Below, piece by piece: positions 36,285-46,400 of a stretch of DNA of 64,000 nt. Where the stretch lies: contig NZ_VLNV01000007.1 in assembly GCF_009765215.1 (NCBI RefSeq), positions 1-64,000 on the forward strand, read 5' to 3'. Within the stretch, counting starts at the first letter, position 1; each line of letters opens with the position of its first letter. Position numbers and translations under genes: made by a program. This DNA comes from Lysobacter prati. GTDB taxonomy: Bacteria > Pseudomonadota > Gammaproteobacteria > Xanthomonadales > Xanthomonadaceae. Under the pieces are notes generated by a model. That model was not told where the DNA came from and did not search any database. It was given only the letters and a program-made list of their open reading frames with translations.

Positions 36285-38380
36285 GCTGGACCGAGGTACG
36301 GTTCTACTTCGATCGGGGCACTGGCCTGCTCCGACGTGGCCTGACCAGCCTGCGCACGCGCGGCATCGAGGCCACCTGGAAGCGCGTCGCCCGGCAGTTC
36401 CACCGGGTACCGGCCGCGCACCGGCCCGAACTCTATCTGCCGGACCGGGCCCCGTTTGCGCCGTTCGCGTTGCCGCGATCGGAACAGCCCAGGGCCAGCA
36501 TCGTCATCCCCGTCTACAACCAGTTCGCACATACGCTGTCGTGCCTGCGCGCGATCGCGGCGTATCCGCCGGAATGCGCGTGCGAGGTCATTGTCGTTGA
36601 CGATGGCTCCTCGGACGAGACCGAGGGTGCGTTGGCCCAGGTCGAGGGACTGACCTACCACCGCCGCCGCCAGAACGGCGGCTTCATCGCCGCCTGCAAC
36701 GACGGCGCCACGTTGTCGCGTGGCGAATACGTGGTGTTCCTCAACAACGACACGCTGCCGCAGCCGGGCTGGCTGGATGCGCTGCTGGCGACGTTCGACC
36801 AGCACCCGGGCACCGGGCTCGCCGGGGCGCAGCTCATCTATCCGGATGGGCGCCTGCAGGAGGCCGGCGGCCTGGTCTTCGCCGACGGCAACGCCCACAA
36901 TCTGGGCAAGTTCGAAAGCCCTAACGACCCGCGCTACTCGTACGTCCGCGCCGCCGATTACTGCTCCGGCGCGGCAATCGCCATCCCGCGCCAGTTGTTC
37001 GAGCGCATCGGCGCGTTCGACACGCGCTATGCCCCGGCCTACTTCGAGGACACCGATCTCGCCTTCGCCGTACGCGACGCCGGCTATGGCGTGCTGTACC
37101 AGCCGGCCTCGCAGGTCGTGCACCTGGAAGGCGTGACCGCCGGCACCGACGTCAACCAGGGCGTCAAGGCGCACCAGGTGCGCAACCGCCATACGTTTGC
37201 CGACAAGTGGCGCACGGCCCTGTCGCGGCAATGGTCCGATGGCACGCCACCCGACCAGGCCTCGGCTGCGAAGGGCCAGCGACGCATCCTCATCATCGAC
37301 AGCGCCACGCCCCGGCCTGACCACGACTCGGCGTCGCTGCGCATGGTCAACCTGATGCGCCTGCTGCTGGATGAAGGCGCGCACGTGACCTTCGTTCCCA
37401 CCGACCTCAATCATGCCGGCGCAGACACGCGGCGACTGCAGCAGCTTGGCGTGCAGGCGTGGTACGCGCCGTTCTTTGGGACGCCGGCGCGCTGGATCCG
37501 CGAGCATGGGCATCGCTTCGACACAGTACTGGTCTGTCGTCATTACGTCCTGCGTGAATGGCTGCCGCTGCTGCGCAAGCATGCGCCGCAAGCGCGACTG
37601 GTGTTCGACACCGTCGACCTGCACTACCTGCGCGAGCGCCGCGGCGCAGAGCTTGCGTCCGATCAGGCGCTGATGCGCGCTTCCGAGCGCACCCGCGCAC
37701 TGGAACTGGAGATGATCGCGCGCAGTGACGCGACGCTGGTGGTCAGTGATGTCGAACGCACCCTGCTGGCAGTCGATGCACCGGCGGCGAAAGTGGAGAT
37801 CCTCTCCAACCTGCACCACGTCCACGGCCGCGGCCAGCCGCATGGGCAACGCCACGATCTGGTGTTCGTTGGCGGCTTCCGCCATCCGCCGAACGTCGAT
37901 GCCGTGCGCTGGTTCGTCACCGAGGTCTTCCCGCTGGTTCGTGCGAAGGCACCGGAGATCGTTTTCCATTGCATCGGCAGCGACACGACTGCCGAGATCG
38001 ATGCGCTGGCATCGCAACCGGGCGTGCGTATCCACGGTCACGTGCCCGACCTGTCGCCCTTCATGGATGGCGCGCGCGTCGCCGTCGCTCCGTTGCGTTT
38101 CGGCGCCGGCGTCAAGGGCAAGGTCAACCTCAGCATGGCCCATGGCCAACCGGTGGTGGCCACGGCTTGTGCGGTCGAAGGCATGCACCTGCGCAACGGC
38201 GAGGACGTGCTCGTGGCTGACGATGCCGCTGCTTTCGCTGAAGCGGTCCTGCGGCTGTATCGCGATGAGGCGTTGTGGCAGCGGCTGGCCGACAACGGCA
38301 TGGCCAATGTCGAGCGGCATTTCTCGCTCGATGCCGGGCGCGAAGTGGTGCGGCGGGTGCTGCTGCGGTCTGCCGGCTGA
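36275..38380 (+). CDS. Two-domain glycosyltransferase (GT2 plus GT4-like)
   Basis: This 701-residue protein has a GT2-type N-terminal domain (about residues 70-345). The nucleotide-binding IVVDDGSSDETEG has Asp109-Asp110, FLNNDTLPQPGW supplies the DxD-like region, and YFEDTDLAFAVRDAG the acceptor-base region. A GT4-type domain (about 350-700) follows, with FVGGFRHPPNVDAVRWF and PLRFGAGVKGKVNLSM motifs. Such fusions build surface polysaccharide or rhamnan-like O-antigen. It stands alone, divergent from mrcB, outside any polysaccharide cluster. ATG 36275 is likely; the frame extends upstream without similarity. The sugar donors cannot be told from the sequence. Confidence 0.85.
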   Translation: MGLSWTEVRFYFDRGTGLLRRGLTSLRTRGIEATWKRVARQFHRVPAAHRPELYLPDRAPFAPFALPRSEQPRASIVIPVYNQFAHTLSCLRAIAAYPPECACEVIVVDDGSSDETEGALAQVEGLTYHRRRQNGGFIAACNDGATLSRGEYVVFLNNDTLPQPGWLDALLATFDQHPGTGLAGAQLIYPDGRLQEAGGLVFADGNAHNLGKFESPNDPRYSYVRAADYCSGAAIAIPRQLFERIGAFDTRYAPAYFEDTDLAFAVRDAGYGVLYQPASQVVHLEGVTAGTDVNQGVKAHQVRNRHTFADKWRTALSRQWSDGTPPDQASAAKGQRRILIIDSATPRPDHDSASLRMVNLMRLLLDEGAHVTFVPTDLNHAGADTRRLQQLGVQAWYAPFFGTPARWIREHGHRFDTVLVCRHYVLREWLPLLRKHAPQARLVFDTVDLHYLRERRGAELASDQALMRASERTRALELEMIARSDATLVVSDVERTLLAVDAPAAKVEILSNLHHVHGRGQPHGQRHDLVFVGGFRHPPNVDAVRWFVTEVFPLVRAKAPEIVFHCIGSDTTAEIDALASQPGVRIHGHVPDLSPFMDGARVAVAPLRFGAGVKGKVNLSMAHGQPVVATACAVEGMHLRNGEDVLVADDAAAFAEAVLRLYRDEALWQRLADNGMANVERHFSLDAGREVVRRVLLRSAG

Positions 38381-38389
38381 TGCCCTCGC

Positions 38390-38413
38390 TGCAGGAGCGA
38401 GGCTGCTCCTGCA
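38390..38413. terminator. Bidirectional hairpin between convergent genes
   Basis: A perfect nine-pair inverted repeat, TGCAGGAGC and GCTCCTGCA with a six-base loop, lies in the 40-base gap between the glycosyltransferase and the TPR membrane protein genes. The CTGCAGGAGCGAGGCT form looks like a common REP-type unit of pseudomonads and xanthomonads. It probably ends transcription from both sides. Confidence 0.65.
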
Positions 38414-38420
38414 ACAGCCG

Positions 38421-40088
38421 TCAGTTTGCCGCGGAGGCCCGGCGCAGCCGGTCGGCGAATTCGCCCAGGCCGCTGGCCTGCGGATCCAGCTCGCGCGCGG
38501 CCACCAGCGCCGCCTGCGCGGCACTCAGTTCGCCCGCGCCCAGGCGCTCGTCGCCGACCGCTATCCAGCGCTGCGCCAGGCGCCGGCGCGCGTCGCGCAC
38601 CGCCGGGCCATCGCCTTCGAGCACGGCGCGCGCATCCAGGCATTCGCGCGCGCGGCTGAGGCGGTTGCCGCGCAGTTCGGATTCGAAGCAACGTTGTGCC
38701 GCCGGCAGCAGGCGTTGCATTGCCGAGCGCACCGCAGGATCCTGCGGCGCCATCGATTGCGCCGCGCGCAGCTTGTCGAACGCGCTGTCGCCGGGCGGTG
38801 TCAGCAGGTCACCGCGCGATTCGGCCTGGGCGGCATCGGAAAGCAACTGGTCGAGGCGCCGCTGGCGTTCGGCCTTCGGGACCTTCTGGCCATAGCGCTG
38901 CTGCGACTGCCGCGCCTGCACCAGGCGCTGCTCGGCAGCGGCGACGCCCGGCGCATCGCCATCGACCCGGCGCGCCTGCGCCAGTTCGTTCTCGGCATCA
39001 TCGAAACGGAAGTCGCCGGCATACCGCTGGCTGCGGCCGGCGTAGGCGTTGGCGACCGCGGCGATGCCGCGCTTCGCCCGCTCATCGTCGGGCATCGCCG
39101 CCAGCACCGAACGGTATCCCTCGAGCGCCTCACCCAGGCGGCCCCGGCGCAGTTCCGCATCGGCACGGGCACGCCGTTGCTCGGCGGCGCGATTGAGTCC
39201 GGCCAATGCATCGGGAAGGTCGACGTGCCCCGGGTCGGCCGCCTGCACTCGCTGCATCCGCGCCGAGGCTTCGGCCAGCTCGCCTCGATCAAGCGAGGTC
39301 CGCGCCTGCTGCAGCAGGTCGGCGAGTGTGTCCTCGCGACCTTCCAGCGCCTCGGTCCGGTTCGGCTCCAGGGCCAGGACGCGCTGGTATAGCGGCAGTG
39401 CGGCATTGTCGCCACCGTCGAGCACCCCGGCCTTGCGCGCGCCAGCGGCTTGGGCGAGCAGTTTGTCGACGCCCGAATCGCCGGCCTCGCGCTCGCGTTC
39501 GCGCACGCGCTGCTCCAGCGCATCGACGCGTGCCCGCGGAACCGCCAGCTCGCGCGCGAGGGCGATCATGCGATGGGCCTGCTGATAATTTCGCTGCTGC
39601 AGTGAGCGCTCGGCCTGGACCAGCGCCTGCTGTCCGACCTTGGCCATGCCCTGGCGTGCATCGCTGCGGTCCGGATCGAGCGCGAGCGCAGCGGCATACA
39701 GTTCGCGCGCACCACGACCATCGGCCGAGGTCAGTTGCCCCTGCTGCAGGGCGTGGGCGGCATCGGCCTGCAACTGTTGTGCGCGCGTATCCGGCCACAG
39801 CCAGTTCGACAACGGTTGCCGCAGCAGCAGCAAGAGCAGCGCCAACGAGACCACGGCCATGAGTCCGATGCCCCATCCGCGCCAGCGGATGCGTCTTGCC
39901 GTATGGTCGGCCCAGCGAGCACTTCGGTCGTCTTCGCGTGCGCCCTCGCCCCATTGCCAGTCGTTCCAGCGCGGCGACTGCGGCTCGACCCGGTCACGAC
40001 GCCCCGACCGGCTGTCATCGCCGTCGACCTCGCCGCCAGCGCCGGCGGCACTGGGTTTTCCCGGTTCATGTGGCGTTGCTGATATCAC
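38421..40088 (-). CDS. TPR-like membrane protein of unknown function
   Basis: This protein of about 555 residues has a polar Arg/Asp-rich cytoplasmic start (about residues 1-70), one membrane helix (IGLMAVVSLALLLLLL region, about residues 74-92) and a long periplasmic region of helical, Ala/Arg/Gln-rich repeats that look like degenerate tetratricopeptide units, for example LYAAALALDPDRSDARQGM and LPLYQRVLALEPNRTEAL. I do not recognise a catalytic domain. It starts with GTG 40088, possibly later. It lies 54 bases after relA on the same strand, so it may be cotranscribed. Role unknown; repeats suggest a protein scaffold. Confidence 0.75.
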   Translation of the reverse strand: MISATPHEPGKPSAAGAGGEVDGDDSRSGRRDRVEPQSPRWNDWQWGEGAREDDRSARWADHTARRIRWRGWGIGLMAVVSLALLLLLLRQPLSNWLWPDTRAQQLQADAAHALQQGQLTSADGRGARELYAAALALDPDRSDARQGMAKVGQQALVQAERSLQQRNYQQAHRMIALARELAVPRARVDALEQRVREREREAGDSGVDKLLAQAAGARKAGVLDGGDNAALPLYQRVLALEPNRTEALEGREDTLADLLQQARTSLDRGELAEASARMQRVQAADPGHVDLPDALAGLNRAAEQRRARADAELRRGRLGEALEGYRSVLAAMPDDERAKRGIAAVANAYAGRSQRYAGDFRFDDAENELAQARRVDGDAPGVAAAEQRLVQARQSQQRYGQKVPKAERQRRLDQLLSDAAQAESRGDLLTPPGDSAFDKLRAAQSMAPQDPAVRSAMQRLLPAAQRCFESELRGNRLSRARECLDARAVLEGDGPAVRDARRRLAQRWIAVGDERLGAGELSAAQAALVAARELDPQASGLGEFADRLRRASAAN

Positions 40089-40142
40089 ACGCCAAGCATA
40101 GCTGCATGTCGGTGAGGGGATGGGGACGGCGATGGGTAGCGT

Positions 40143-42314
40143 TCAGCGTCGCTGCGCATGCTCCACCCCGGGCAGCGACGCCAGTTTGCCCAGCAACGTC
40201 GACAGCTGGCCGTAATCGCCCACGCGCAAGCGCAGGCGCAGGCGCACGCGGGCACCATTGCGCTCGACATCGCTGCTGATGCTAAGCACGTGCGCGTTGC
40301 CCTGGGCGATCAGGTTGGTCACTTCCTTGAGCAGCCATTTGCGGTCGAGTGCGAGCACTTCGATATCGACCTCGTAGCCGCTGCCGGCGCGGCCCCACTC
40401 CACCGGCAGCACGCGCTGCGGCTGCGATGCGGCCAGGCGCTGGAAGGCGGTGCAGTCTGGACGATGCACGGTGACGCCGCGGCCACGGGTGAGATAACCG
40501 ACGATCGGCTCGCCCGGCAACGGCTGGCAGCAACGTGCCAGTTGCACCAGCAGGTTGCCGACACCTTCGACGGTGAAGTCGGTGGTCCGGCGCGGGACCC
40601 GTCGCGGCGGCGTCGGCGTGGAGATAGTGCTGGCGGGCGTGGCCGCGGCAGCGGCGGCGGCGGACGCAGCCCGTTCGTGTTCGAGCAGCGCGCGACCGAC
40701 CTGGTGCGGGCCGATATCGCCCAGTGCCACCTGCACGTAGACCTCGCCGTCGCTGGCAAGGTTGAACTTCTCGCGCGCCGGGGCGAGGTCGGCGCCAAGC
40801 AGGCCGAGCCGGCGCAGCTCCTTGTCGAGCAGGTCCTTGCCGGCGCTCTCGTTACGTGCACGATCGAGCTTGTGGAACCACGCCCGCACCTTGTCGCGGG
40901 AACGGCCGCTGGCGAGGAAGCCGTTGGCCGCGATCAGCCAGTCGCGGCGCGGTTCGCCGGTCTTGGCAGTCATGATCTCGACGCGATCGCCGGTACGCAG
41001 CTTGTGATCGAGCGGGACGATGCGACCGTCGACCTTGGCGCCGCGGCAGCGGTGACCGACCTCGGTATGGACGTGATAGGCGAAATCCAGCGGTGTCGCG
41101 CCGGTGGGCAGGTCGATGACCTCGCCCTTGGGCGTCAGCACGTAGATGCGGTCCTCGACCAGTTCGGTATCGAATTCGCCGGACAGCGATCCGTCCTCGC
41201 GCCCGCCTTCGCCCGAGCCTTCCAGCAGGCGCCGCATCCAGGCGATCTTGCGGTCGAAGGCGGCGTCGGCGCTGTGGCTGCCGACTTCCTTGTACTTCCA
41301 GTGCGCTGCCACGCCCAGTTCGGCCTGGCGGTGCATGTCATGCGTGCGGATCTGCACTTCCAGGGTCTTGCCTTCCGGTCCGACCACGGCGGTGTGCAGG
41401 GAGCGGTAGTCGTTGCGCTTGGGCCGGGCGATGTAGTCGTCGAACTCGCTCGGGATCGGCGCCCAGGTCGCATGGACCACGCCGAGCGCTGCATAGCAGT
41501 CGGCCAGGCTGTCGACGAGCACCCGCACCGCGCGCAGGTCGTAGAGCTCGCCGATCGGCACGTTCTTGCGCTGCATCTTTTTCCAGATGCTGTAGATGTG
41601 CTTGGGCCGTCCGGCGATCTCGGCGACGACGCCCTGTGCCGCCATCGCTTCCCGCAAGGTGCCCTTGACCTGCTCGATGTAGCGTTCGCGATCGGTGCGC
41701 TTCTCGTCGAGCAGGCGCGCGATCTGCTGGTAGGTCTGCGGTTCCAGGTAGCGGAACGCCAGGTCCTCCAGCTCCCACTTGAGCTGCCAGATGCCCAGCC
41801 GGTTGGCCAGTGGCGCGTGGATGTCGCGAGTGAGCAGCGCCAGTTCACGGCGTTGCTCTTCCGGCAACGGTTCGGCGTGGCGCATCCGCGCCAGCTGGCG
41901 CGCCAGCAGGATCGGCACCACCCGCAGGTCGCGGACGATGGCCAGCAGCAGCCTTCGCAGGCCCTCATTGCCGGCCTGGCCATGGCGCTCGGCATGCAAC
42001 GCCCACACCTGCGCGGCCGCGCGCTGGCCTTCGATCAGCGGGGCCACCGCCGGGAAGTCGCGCTCGATCGGGCCCAGCGCGGCCCGCCAGCCCGGATACG
42101 TGTGCAGGATCGCCGCCGCCGCCGTGTCGCCGTCGGCACCGAGCAGCACCAGTGCCTCGAGCATGCTCGCCACAACCTGGGGCGGATCGTCGGCATCGTC
42201 CAGCGCCCCCGGCGCGGCAGCGGCCCTCTCCATCGCCTTGCGCAACGGCGCAGCGATACCGGCGGCGACCGGATGCGCCAGCACGGCGGCAAGCTGTGGA
42301 GTCTCGGTGACCAT
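40143..42314 (-). CDS. relA: (p)ppGpp synthetase RelA
   Basis: This 723-residue ribosome-associated enzyme makes ppGpp during amino acid starvation. The N-terminal hydrolase-like domain lacks the HDxxED metal motif of SpoT/Rel, as expected for monofunctional RelA (ILHTYPGWRAAL at that place). The synthetase domain has GRPKHIYSIWKKM, YDLRAVRVLV and NDYRSLHTAVVGP; the TGS domain has TPKGEVIDLPTGATPLDFAY (split), and a C-terminal zinc-finger and ACT region follows. ATG 42314 was chosen; the frame upstream is not homologous. It is divergent from the tandem secreted pair. Confidence 0.95.
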   Translation of the reverse strand: MVTETPQLAAVLAHPVAAGIAAPLRKAMERAAAAPGALDDADDPPQVVASMLEALVLLGADGDTAAAAILHTYPGWRAALGPIERDFPAVAPLIEGQRAAAQVWALHAERHGQAGNEGLRRLLLAIVRDLRVVPILLARQLARMRHAEPLPEEQRRELALLTRDIHAPLANRLGIWQLKWELEDLAFRYLEPQTYQQIARLLDEKRTDRERYIEQVKGTLREAMAAQGVVAEIAGRPKHIYSIWKKMQRKNVPIGELYDLRAVRVLVDSLADCYAALGVVHATWAPIPSEFDDYIARPKRNDYRSLHTAVVGPEGKTLEVQIRTHDMHRQAELGVAAHWKYKEVGSHSADAAFDRKIAWMRRLLEGSGEGGREDGSLSGEFDTELVEDRIYVLTPKGEVIDLPTGATPLDFAYHVHTEVGHRCRGAKVDGRIVPLDHKLRTGDRVEIMTAKTGEPRRDWLIAANGFLASGRSRDKVRAWFHKLDRARNESAGKDLLDKELRRLGLLGADLAPAREKFNLASDGEVYVQVALGDIGPHQVGRALLEHERAASAAAAAAATPASTISTPTPPRRVPRRTTDFTVEGVGNLLVQLARCCQPLPGEPIVGYLTRGRGVTVHRPDCTAFQRLAASQPQRVLPVEWGRAGSGYEVDIEVLALDRKWLLKEVTNLIAQGNAHVLSISSDVERNGARVRLRLRLRVGDYGQLSTLLGKLASLPGVEHAQRR

Positions 42315-42387
42315 GGCGGGGAGTGGCGTGGAACGTTCCTGGACGACGCGGTCTACACTAGCGGGCAACCGTCTGGAGGAACAGCGC

Positions 42388-42894
42388 ATGCGTTCGACCC
42401 GCCCCCGCAACACCTCGCTCCGCCTGCTCGCGCTGGCGGCTCTGCTGCCCCTCGCCGGAGCGTCGTTCGCCCAGCAGAAGATCGAGCAGCAGATGAGCTA
42501 CGAGCAGTTCAAGGCCGCCGGCCTGGACCGCCTGAGCCCCGAACAGTTGGCCAACCTCAACGACTGGCTCGATGGCAAGGTCAAGGTCGAGACCGCCAAG
42601 GCCGCCGAATCCGCCAAACAGAGCGGTGGCGACGAAGACCGCCGCGGCCTGTTCCTGGCCGCATCGCGCGAGCCGGTCGACGGCACGATCACGGGCAAGT
42701 TCACCGGCTTGGGCAAGGGTCGCAGCTTCACGCTCGACAACGGCCAGGTGTGGCAGCAGATCGACGATGTCTCGCTCACCGGCGTCAAGGACGCCAATCC
42801 CAAGGTCAAGATCACACCCAGCGTAATTGGTTCTGCCTGGTATCTGTCGGTCGAGGGCTTCAACGCGCGCGCCAAGGTCCAGCGCGTCAAGTAA
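42388..42894 (+). CDS. Secreted protein of unknown function, copy 1 of a tandem pair
   Basis: This 168-residue protein has a Sec signal peptide (hydrophobic LRLLALAALLPLAG, cleavage near AxFA-QQ) and two recognisable parts shared with the next gene. The first is an N-terminal GLDRLSPEQLANLNDWL motif; the second is a C-terminal region with FTLDNGQVWQQ and NPKVKITP...GSAWYLSVEG ending in AKVQRVK. The ribosome binding site ctggagga precedes ATG 42388. I do not recognise the family. Export to the periplasm or beyond is inferred from the signal. Confidence 0.8.
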   Translation: MRSTRPRNTSLRLLALAALLPLAGASFAQQKIEQQMSYEQFKAAGLDRLSPEQLANLNDWLDGKVKVETAKAAESAKQSGGDEDRRGLFLAASREPVDGTITGKFTGLGKGRSFTLDNGQVWQQIDDVSLTGVKDANPKVKITPSVIGSAWYLSVEGFNARAKVQRVK

Positions 42895-42917
42895 ACCGCC
42901 ACGCGAAGGAGTCGTTC

Positions 42918-43403
42918 ATGCGTCTGTTGCTCGCCTGCCTGGCCGTTGCTGTTGCTGCATCGATGTCGTCCGCGCCTGCGCTCGCGGCACAGGATTACGT
43001 TGCCCTGGAGCAGCGACTGAACGCCGAACAGATGCGCGCCACCGGCCTGGACACGTTGTCGTCCGAACAACTGGCCCTGCTCAATCGCCTGCTGAGTCAG
43101 GAACAAGGCGCGGCGGTGCAAGCCGCCGTGGCCGAGCGCGCCGCCGATGACGTCGGCCGGCGCGAGAAGCGCGCTGCTGCCGCGCCGGTTACCGCGAGCG
43201 TCCAGGGCGATGTACGTGCCTGGTCGCGCGGCGACACCGTGCTGCTCGACAACGGCCAACGCTGGCGCGTGGTCGAAGGCAATCTCTACCTGGGCAAGCC
43301 GGTGAGCAATCCGAAGGTCACCCTGACGCCCGGCTTCATGGGCGCCTGGTACCTGCAGATGGACGGGCAGACGCCGCGCATGAAGGTGCAGCGCGCCGAC
43401 TGA
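42918..43403 (+). CDS. Secreted protein of unknown function, copy 2 of a tandem pair
   Basis: This 161-residue protein repeats the plan of its neighbour: signal peptide (MRLLLACLAVAVAASMSSAP, cleavage near ALA-AQ), GLDTLSSEQLALLNRLL, then an Arg/Ala-rich linker, VLLDNGQRWRV and NPKVTLTPGFMGAWYLQM, ending RMKVQRAD. It starts 23 bases after copy 1 with gaagga ahead of ATG 42918, and the two form an operon ending at the convergent hrpA. The shared LDNGQ-x-W and GxWYL motifs define a small family whose role I cannot name. Confidence 0.8.
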   Translation: MRLLLACLAVAVAASMSSAPALAAQDYVALEQRLNAEQMRATGLDTLSSEQLALLNRLLSQEQGAAVQAAVAERAADDVGRREKRAAAAPVTASVQGDVRAWSRGDTVLLDNGQRWRVVEGNLYLGKPVSNPKVTLTPGFMGAWYLQMDGQTPRMKVQRAD

Positions 43404-43416
43404 GCGACTCGGCGGT

Positions 43417-46400
43417 TCAACGACGCAGGTTCACCAGCCGCTGCGCCAGCTTCTTCGGCGACACGCCGCCGCGGGCGCCCAGTTCCTGGGCGAACAGCGA
43501 GACCCGCAGTTCCTCCAGGTCCCAGCGCAGCGCCTGCCACTCGGACTGGTCGCCTGCGCCTTCCTGCATCGCCTTAGCCAGTGCATCGGCAAACGGCTTG
43601 ATTTCGAGCATCCGAGCCTGGTCGCGGACCGGATCGCGCAGCGCGCGTTCGCCGCGCAGGGCCAACGCCTTCAGGTAACGCGGATATTCGCGCAATGCCT
43701 GCGCCGGAACGTTGCGCAGGAAGCCCGGCGGCGTCAACGACGCCAGGTGCGCGCGCATGTCGTCGAGATTGCCACTGGCCCAGCCCATCAGCGGCGATTC
43801 CAGTTTTGCCCGCGCCTCGGCGACGGCACCCAGGATGGTCTCGGCCTGGCGCAAGCGTTCCATGGCGTCGGCGAACAGCTGCCTGGCGATCGCATCGCGA
43901 TGGGCGGCGAATGTGCCTGCGTCGCGGATGTCGGCCCCGGCTTCATCGGCAGCCAGCGAGGCGAACGCGCCGTCGACCAGGTCCAGGCGCAGGCGGTCGC
44001 CTTCCTTCAAGCCATCGTTGCGCGGCGCGGCCGACTCGATGGCCGCATACAACAGCCCGGTCTTGGGCGTGACCGGCAACTGCTTGCGCGCCTGCTTGAG
44101 TTTGTCCGCCAGCGCGATCGCCAGCAGCCTGCGCACGCCGCGCGGATGCTCACGGCGTGCCACCTCGGCCTCGGCATGCACGCGCAGCGACACGCTCTCG
44201 CCGTCGTCGTGCAGCGCCGGGTACGCGGGAACGCCGCCGGCACCTGCCACCGAGACCGGTATCGGCGAATCCGGGAACGTCGTCAGGCCCTGTTGTGCCA
44301 GGCCGTCGGCGGCGCGGGCCGCGAAGGCCGCCGCCGCGCGTTCGCCGAAGCGACGGCGCAGGTCGTCGAGGTCGCGGGATTCGGCCAGCACATTGCGGCT
44401 CTCGCCTTTGCCGCCACCTTCGAGCAGCTGCAGGTTCATGCGCAGGTGTGGTTCCAGCGCCGCCTCATCGAAGTCGAGTGCCGCTACCGCGACGCCGCCG
44501 AGCTTCGAAAGGAACCGCGCCAGTTCGCCCGTAATGCTGTCGGCGCTGGCCTGCGGATGGGCCTCGAAGAAGGCCCGTGCGAAATCCGGCGCCGGCACGA
44601 AGTTGCGGCGCAGTGTCTTGGGCAGCGACTTGATCAGTGCCGCCGCCTTGTCGGCGACGAAGCCCGGCGCCAGCCATGACAGCCGCACCGGGTCGAGCGC
44701 GTTGAGCAGGTGCAGTGGCACGGCGATGGTCATGCCATCGTCGCTGGCGCCGGGCTCGAAACGGTACTTGACCGCCAATCGCGCGTTGCCCAGTGCCAGG
44801 TACGGCGGGAAGCGCTGGGCGTCGCTTTCGTCGACCACCATCAGGTCCGCCAGCGACCATTCCAGCGCGGCCTTCTCGGCCGGCGGCAGCTTGCCGTACC
44901 AGGCATCGAGTGCCTGCGCGTTGTGCACCTGCGGCGGCAGCCGGTCCAGGTACCACTGCGCCATCCACTCTTCTTCGACGACCAGGCCACTGCGGCGCTG
45001 TTTGGCTTCCTCGTCGCGCGCCTTGGCCAGCGTGGCCAGGTTGCGCGCCAGGAATGCACTGCGGGTGTTGATCTCGCCGGTGACCAGCGCGTCGCGGGCG
45101 AAGATGACGCGGCTTTCTTCCGGGAACAACGCGCCGTAATGCACCGGGCGCTTGGGCGCCAGCACCAGGCCGAACAGGCTGATCTGCTCGCTGCCGACCA
45201 CGCGCCCCTGCGAGCGCGCCCAGCGCGGGTCGTGCTGGCGACGCGCCAACAGATGCGGAAGCTCGGCGATCACCCAGTCCGGCTCGATCGCGGCGTTGGT
45301 CAGCGACCACACGCGCTCGGTGTCGAGCAGCGTCGCCGACAACACCCATGGCGGTGGCTTCTTCGCCAGCGGCGAGCCCGGGAACAACTGGAACTTGCGA
45401 CCACGCGGACCGTCGTACTGGCCACGCTCGCTGCGCAAGCCGATCTGCGTCGGCAGACCCGCCAGCAGCGCGCGATGCAGCGTCGTGTACGCCGCCTGGT
45501 CGAACTCGCCGGCGCGCGGCTCGCTGTTCCAGTCCAGCTCATCGCCCATCAGCCTGAGCTGGCGGTGCAGCTCGCGCCACTCGCGCATGCGCAGGAAGCC
45601 GACGAAGTGCTTCTCGCACCAGCCACGCAGCTTCGACTGGGTCAGGTCTTCGTGGGCAGACTGGTAGGCCTCCCACAACTTGAGGATGCCGACGAACTCC
45701 GACTTTGGATCGGCGTACTGGGCATGGGCATTGTCGGCGGCGGCGCGCTGGTCGGCCGGACGCTCGCGCGGATCCTGGATGCCCAGGAACGAAGCGATCA
45801 CCAGCATCTCGCGCAGCACACCGTGCTGGTTGGCGGCGACCAGCATGCGCGCCAGCTTCACGTCGACCGGCAGGCGCGACATCAGCTTGCCGGTGGCGGT
45901 GAGCTTGCGTGCCTCGTCGACTGCGCCCAGCTCGCCCAGTTGCTGCCAGCCATCGGCGACCGCGCGCGGATCGGGCGGCTCCAGGAACGGGAAGTCCTCG
46001 ATGTTGCCCAGCCCCAGCGACAGCATCCGCAGGATTACGCCGGCCAGCGCGGCACGACGGATTTCCGGATCGGTGTAGCGCGCCCGCGAGAGGAAGTCGA
46101 CTTCGGAATACAGGCGATAGCAGGTGCCTTCGCTGATGCGTCCGCAGCGGCCTTTGCGCTGGTCGGCGCTGGCCTGGCTGATCGGTTCGATGTGCAACCG
46201 GTCGAGCTTGCCGCGCGGGCTGTAGCGCTTGACGCGGGCCAGGCCGGGATCGACGACATAGCGGATGCGCGGCACCGTCAGTGAGGTTTCGGCGACGTTG
46301 GTGGCCAGCACGATGCGGCGCTTGGGACCGGGATTGAAGACGCGATCCTGGTCGCGCACCGACAGCCGCGCATACAGCGGCAGCACTTCGGTTTCGCGGT

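Noticed and set aside
36245-38524. A long minus-strand frame opposite the glycosyltransferase gene.
   Set aside because: Its product has no domain, and the plus strand has clear GT2 and GT4 motifs.
40158-42387. A long plus-strand frame that runs opposite relA into the secreted tandem pair.
   Set aside because: The part opposite relA has no motifs. Only the 3' end of the frame is real, starting from ATG 42918 with its signal peptide.
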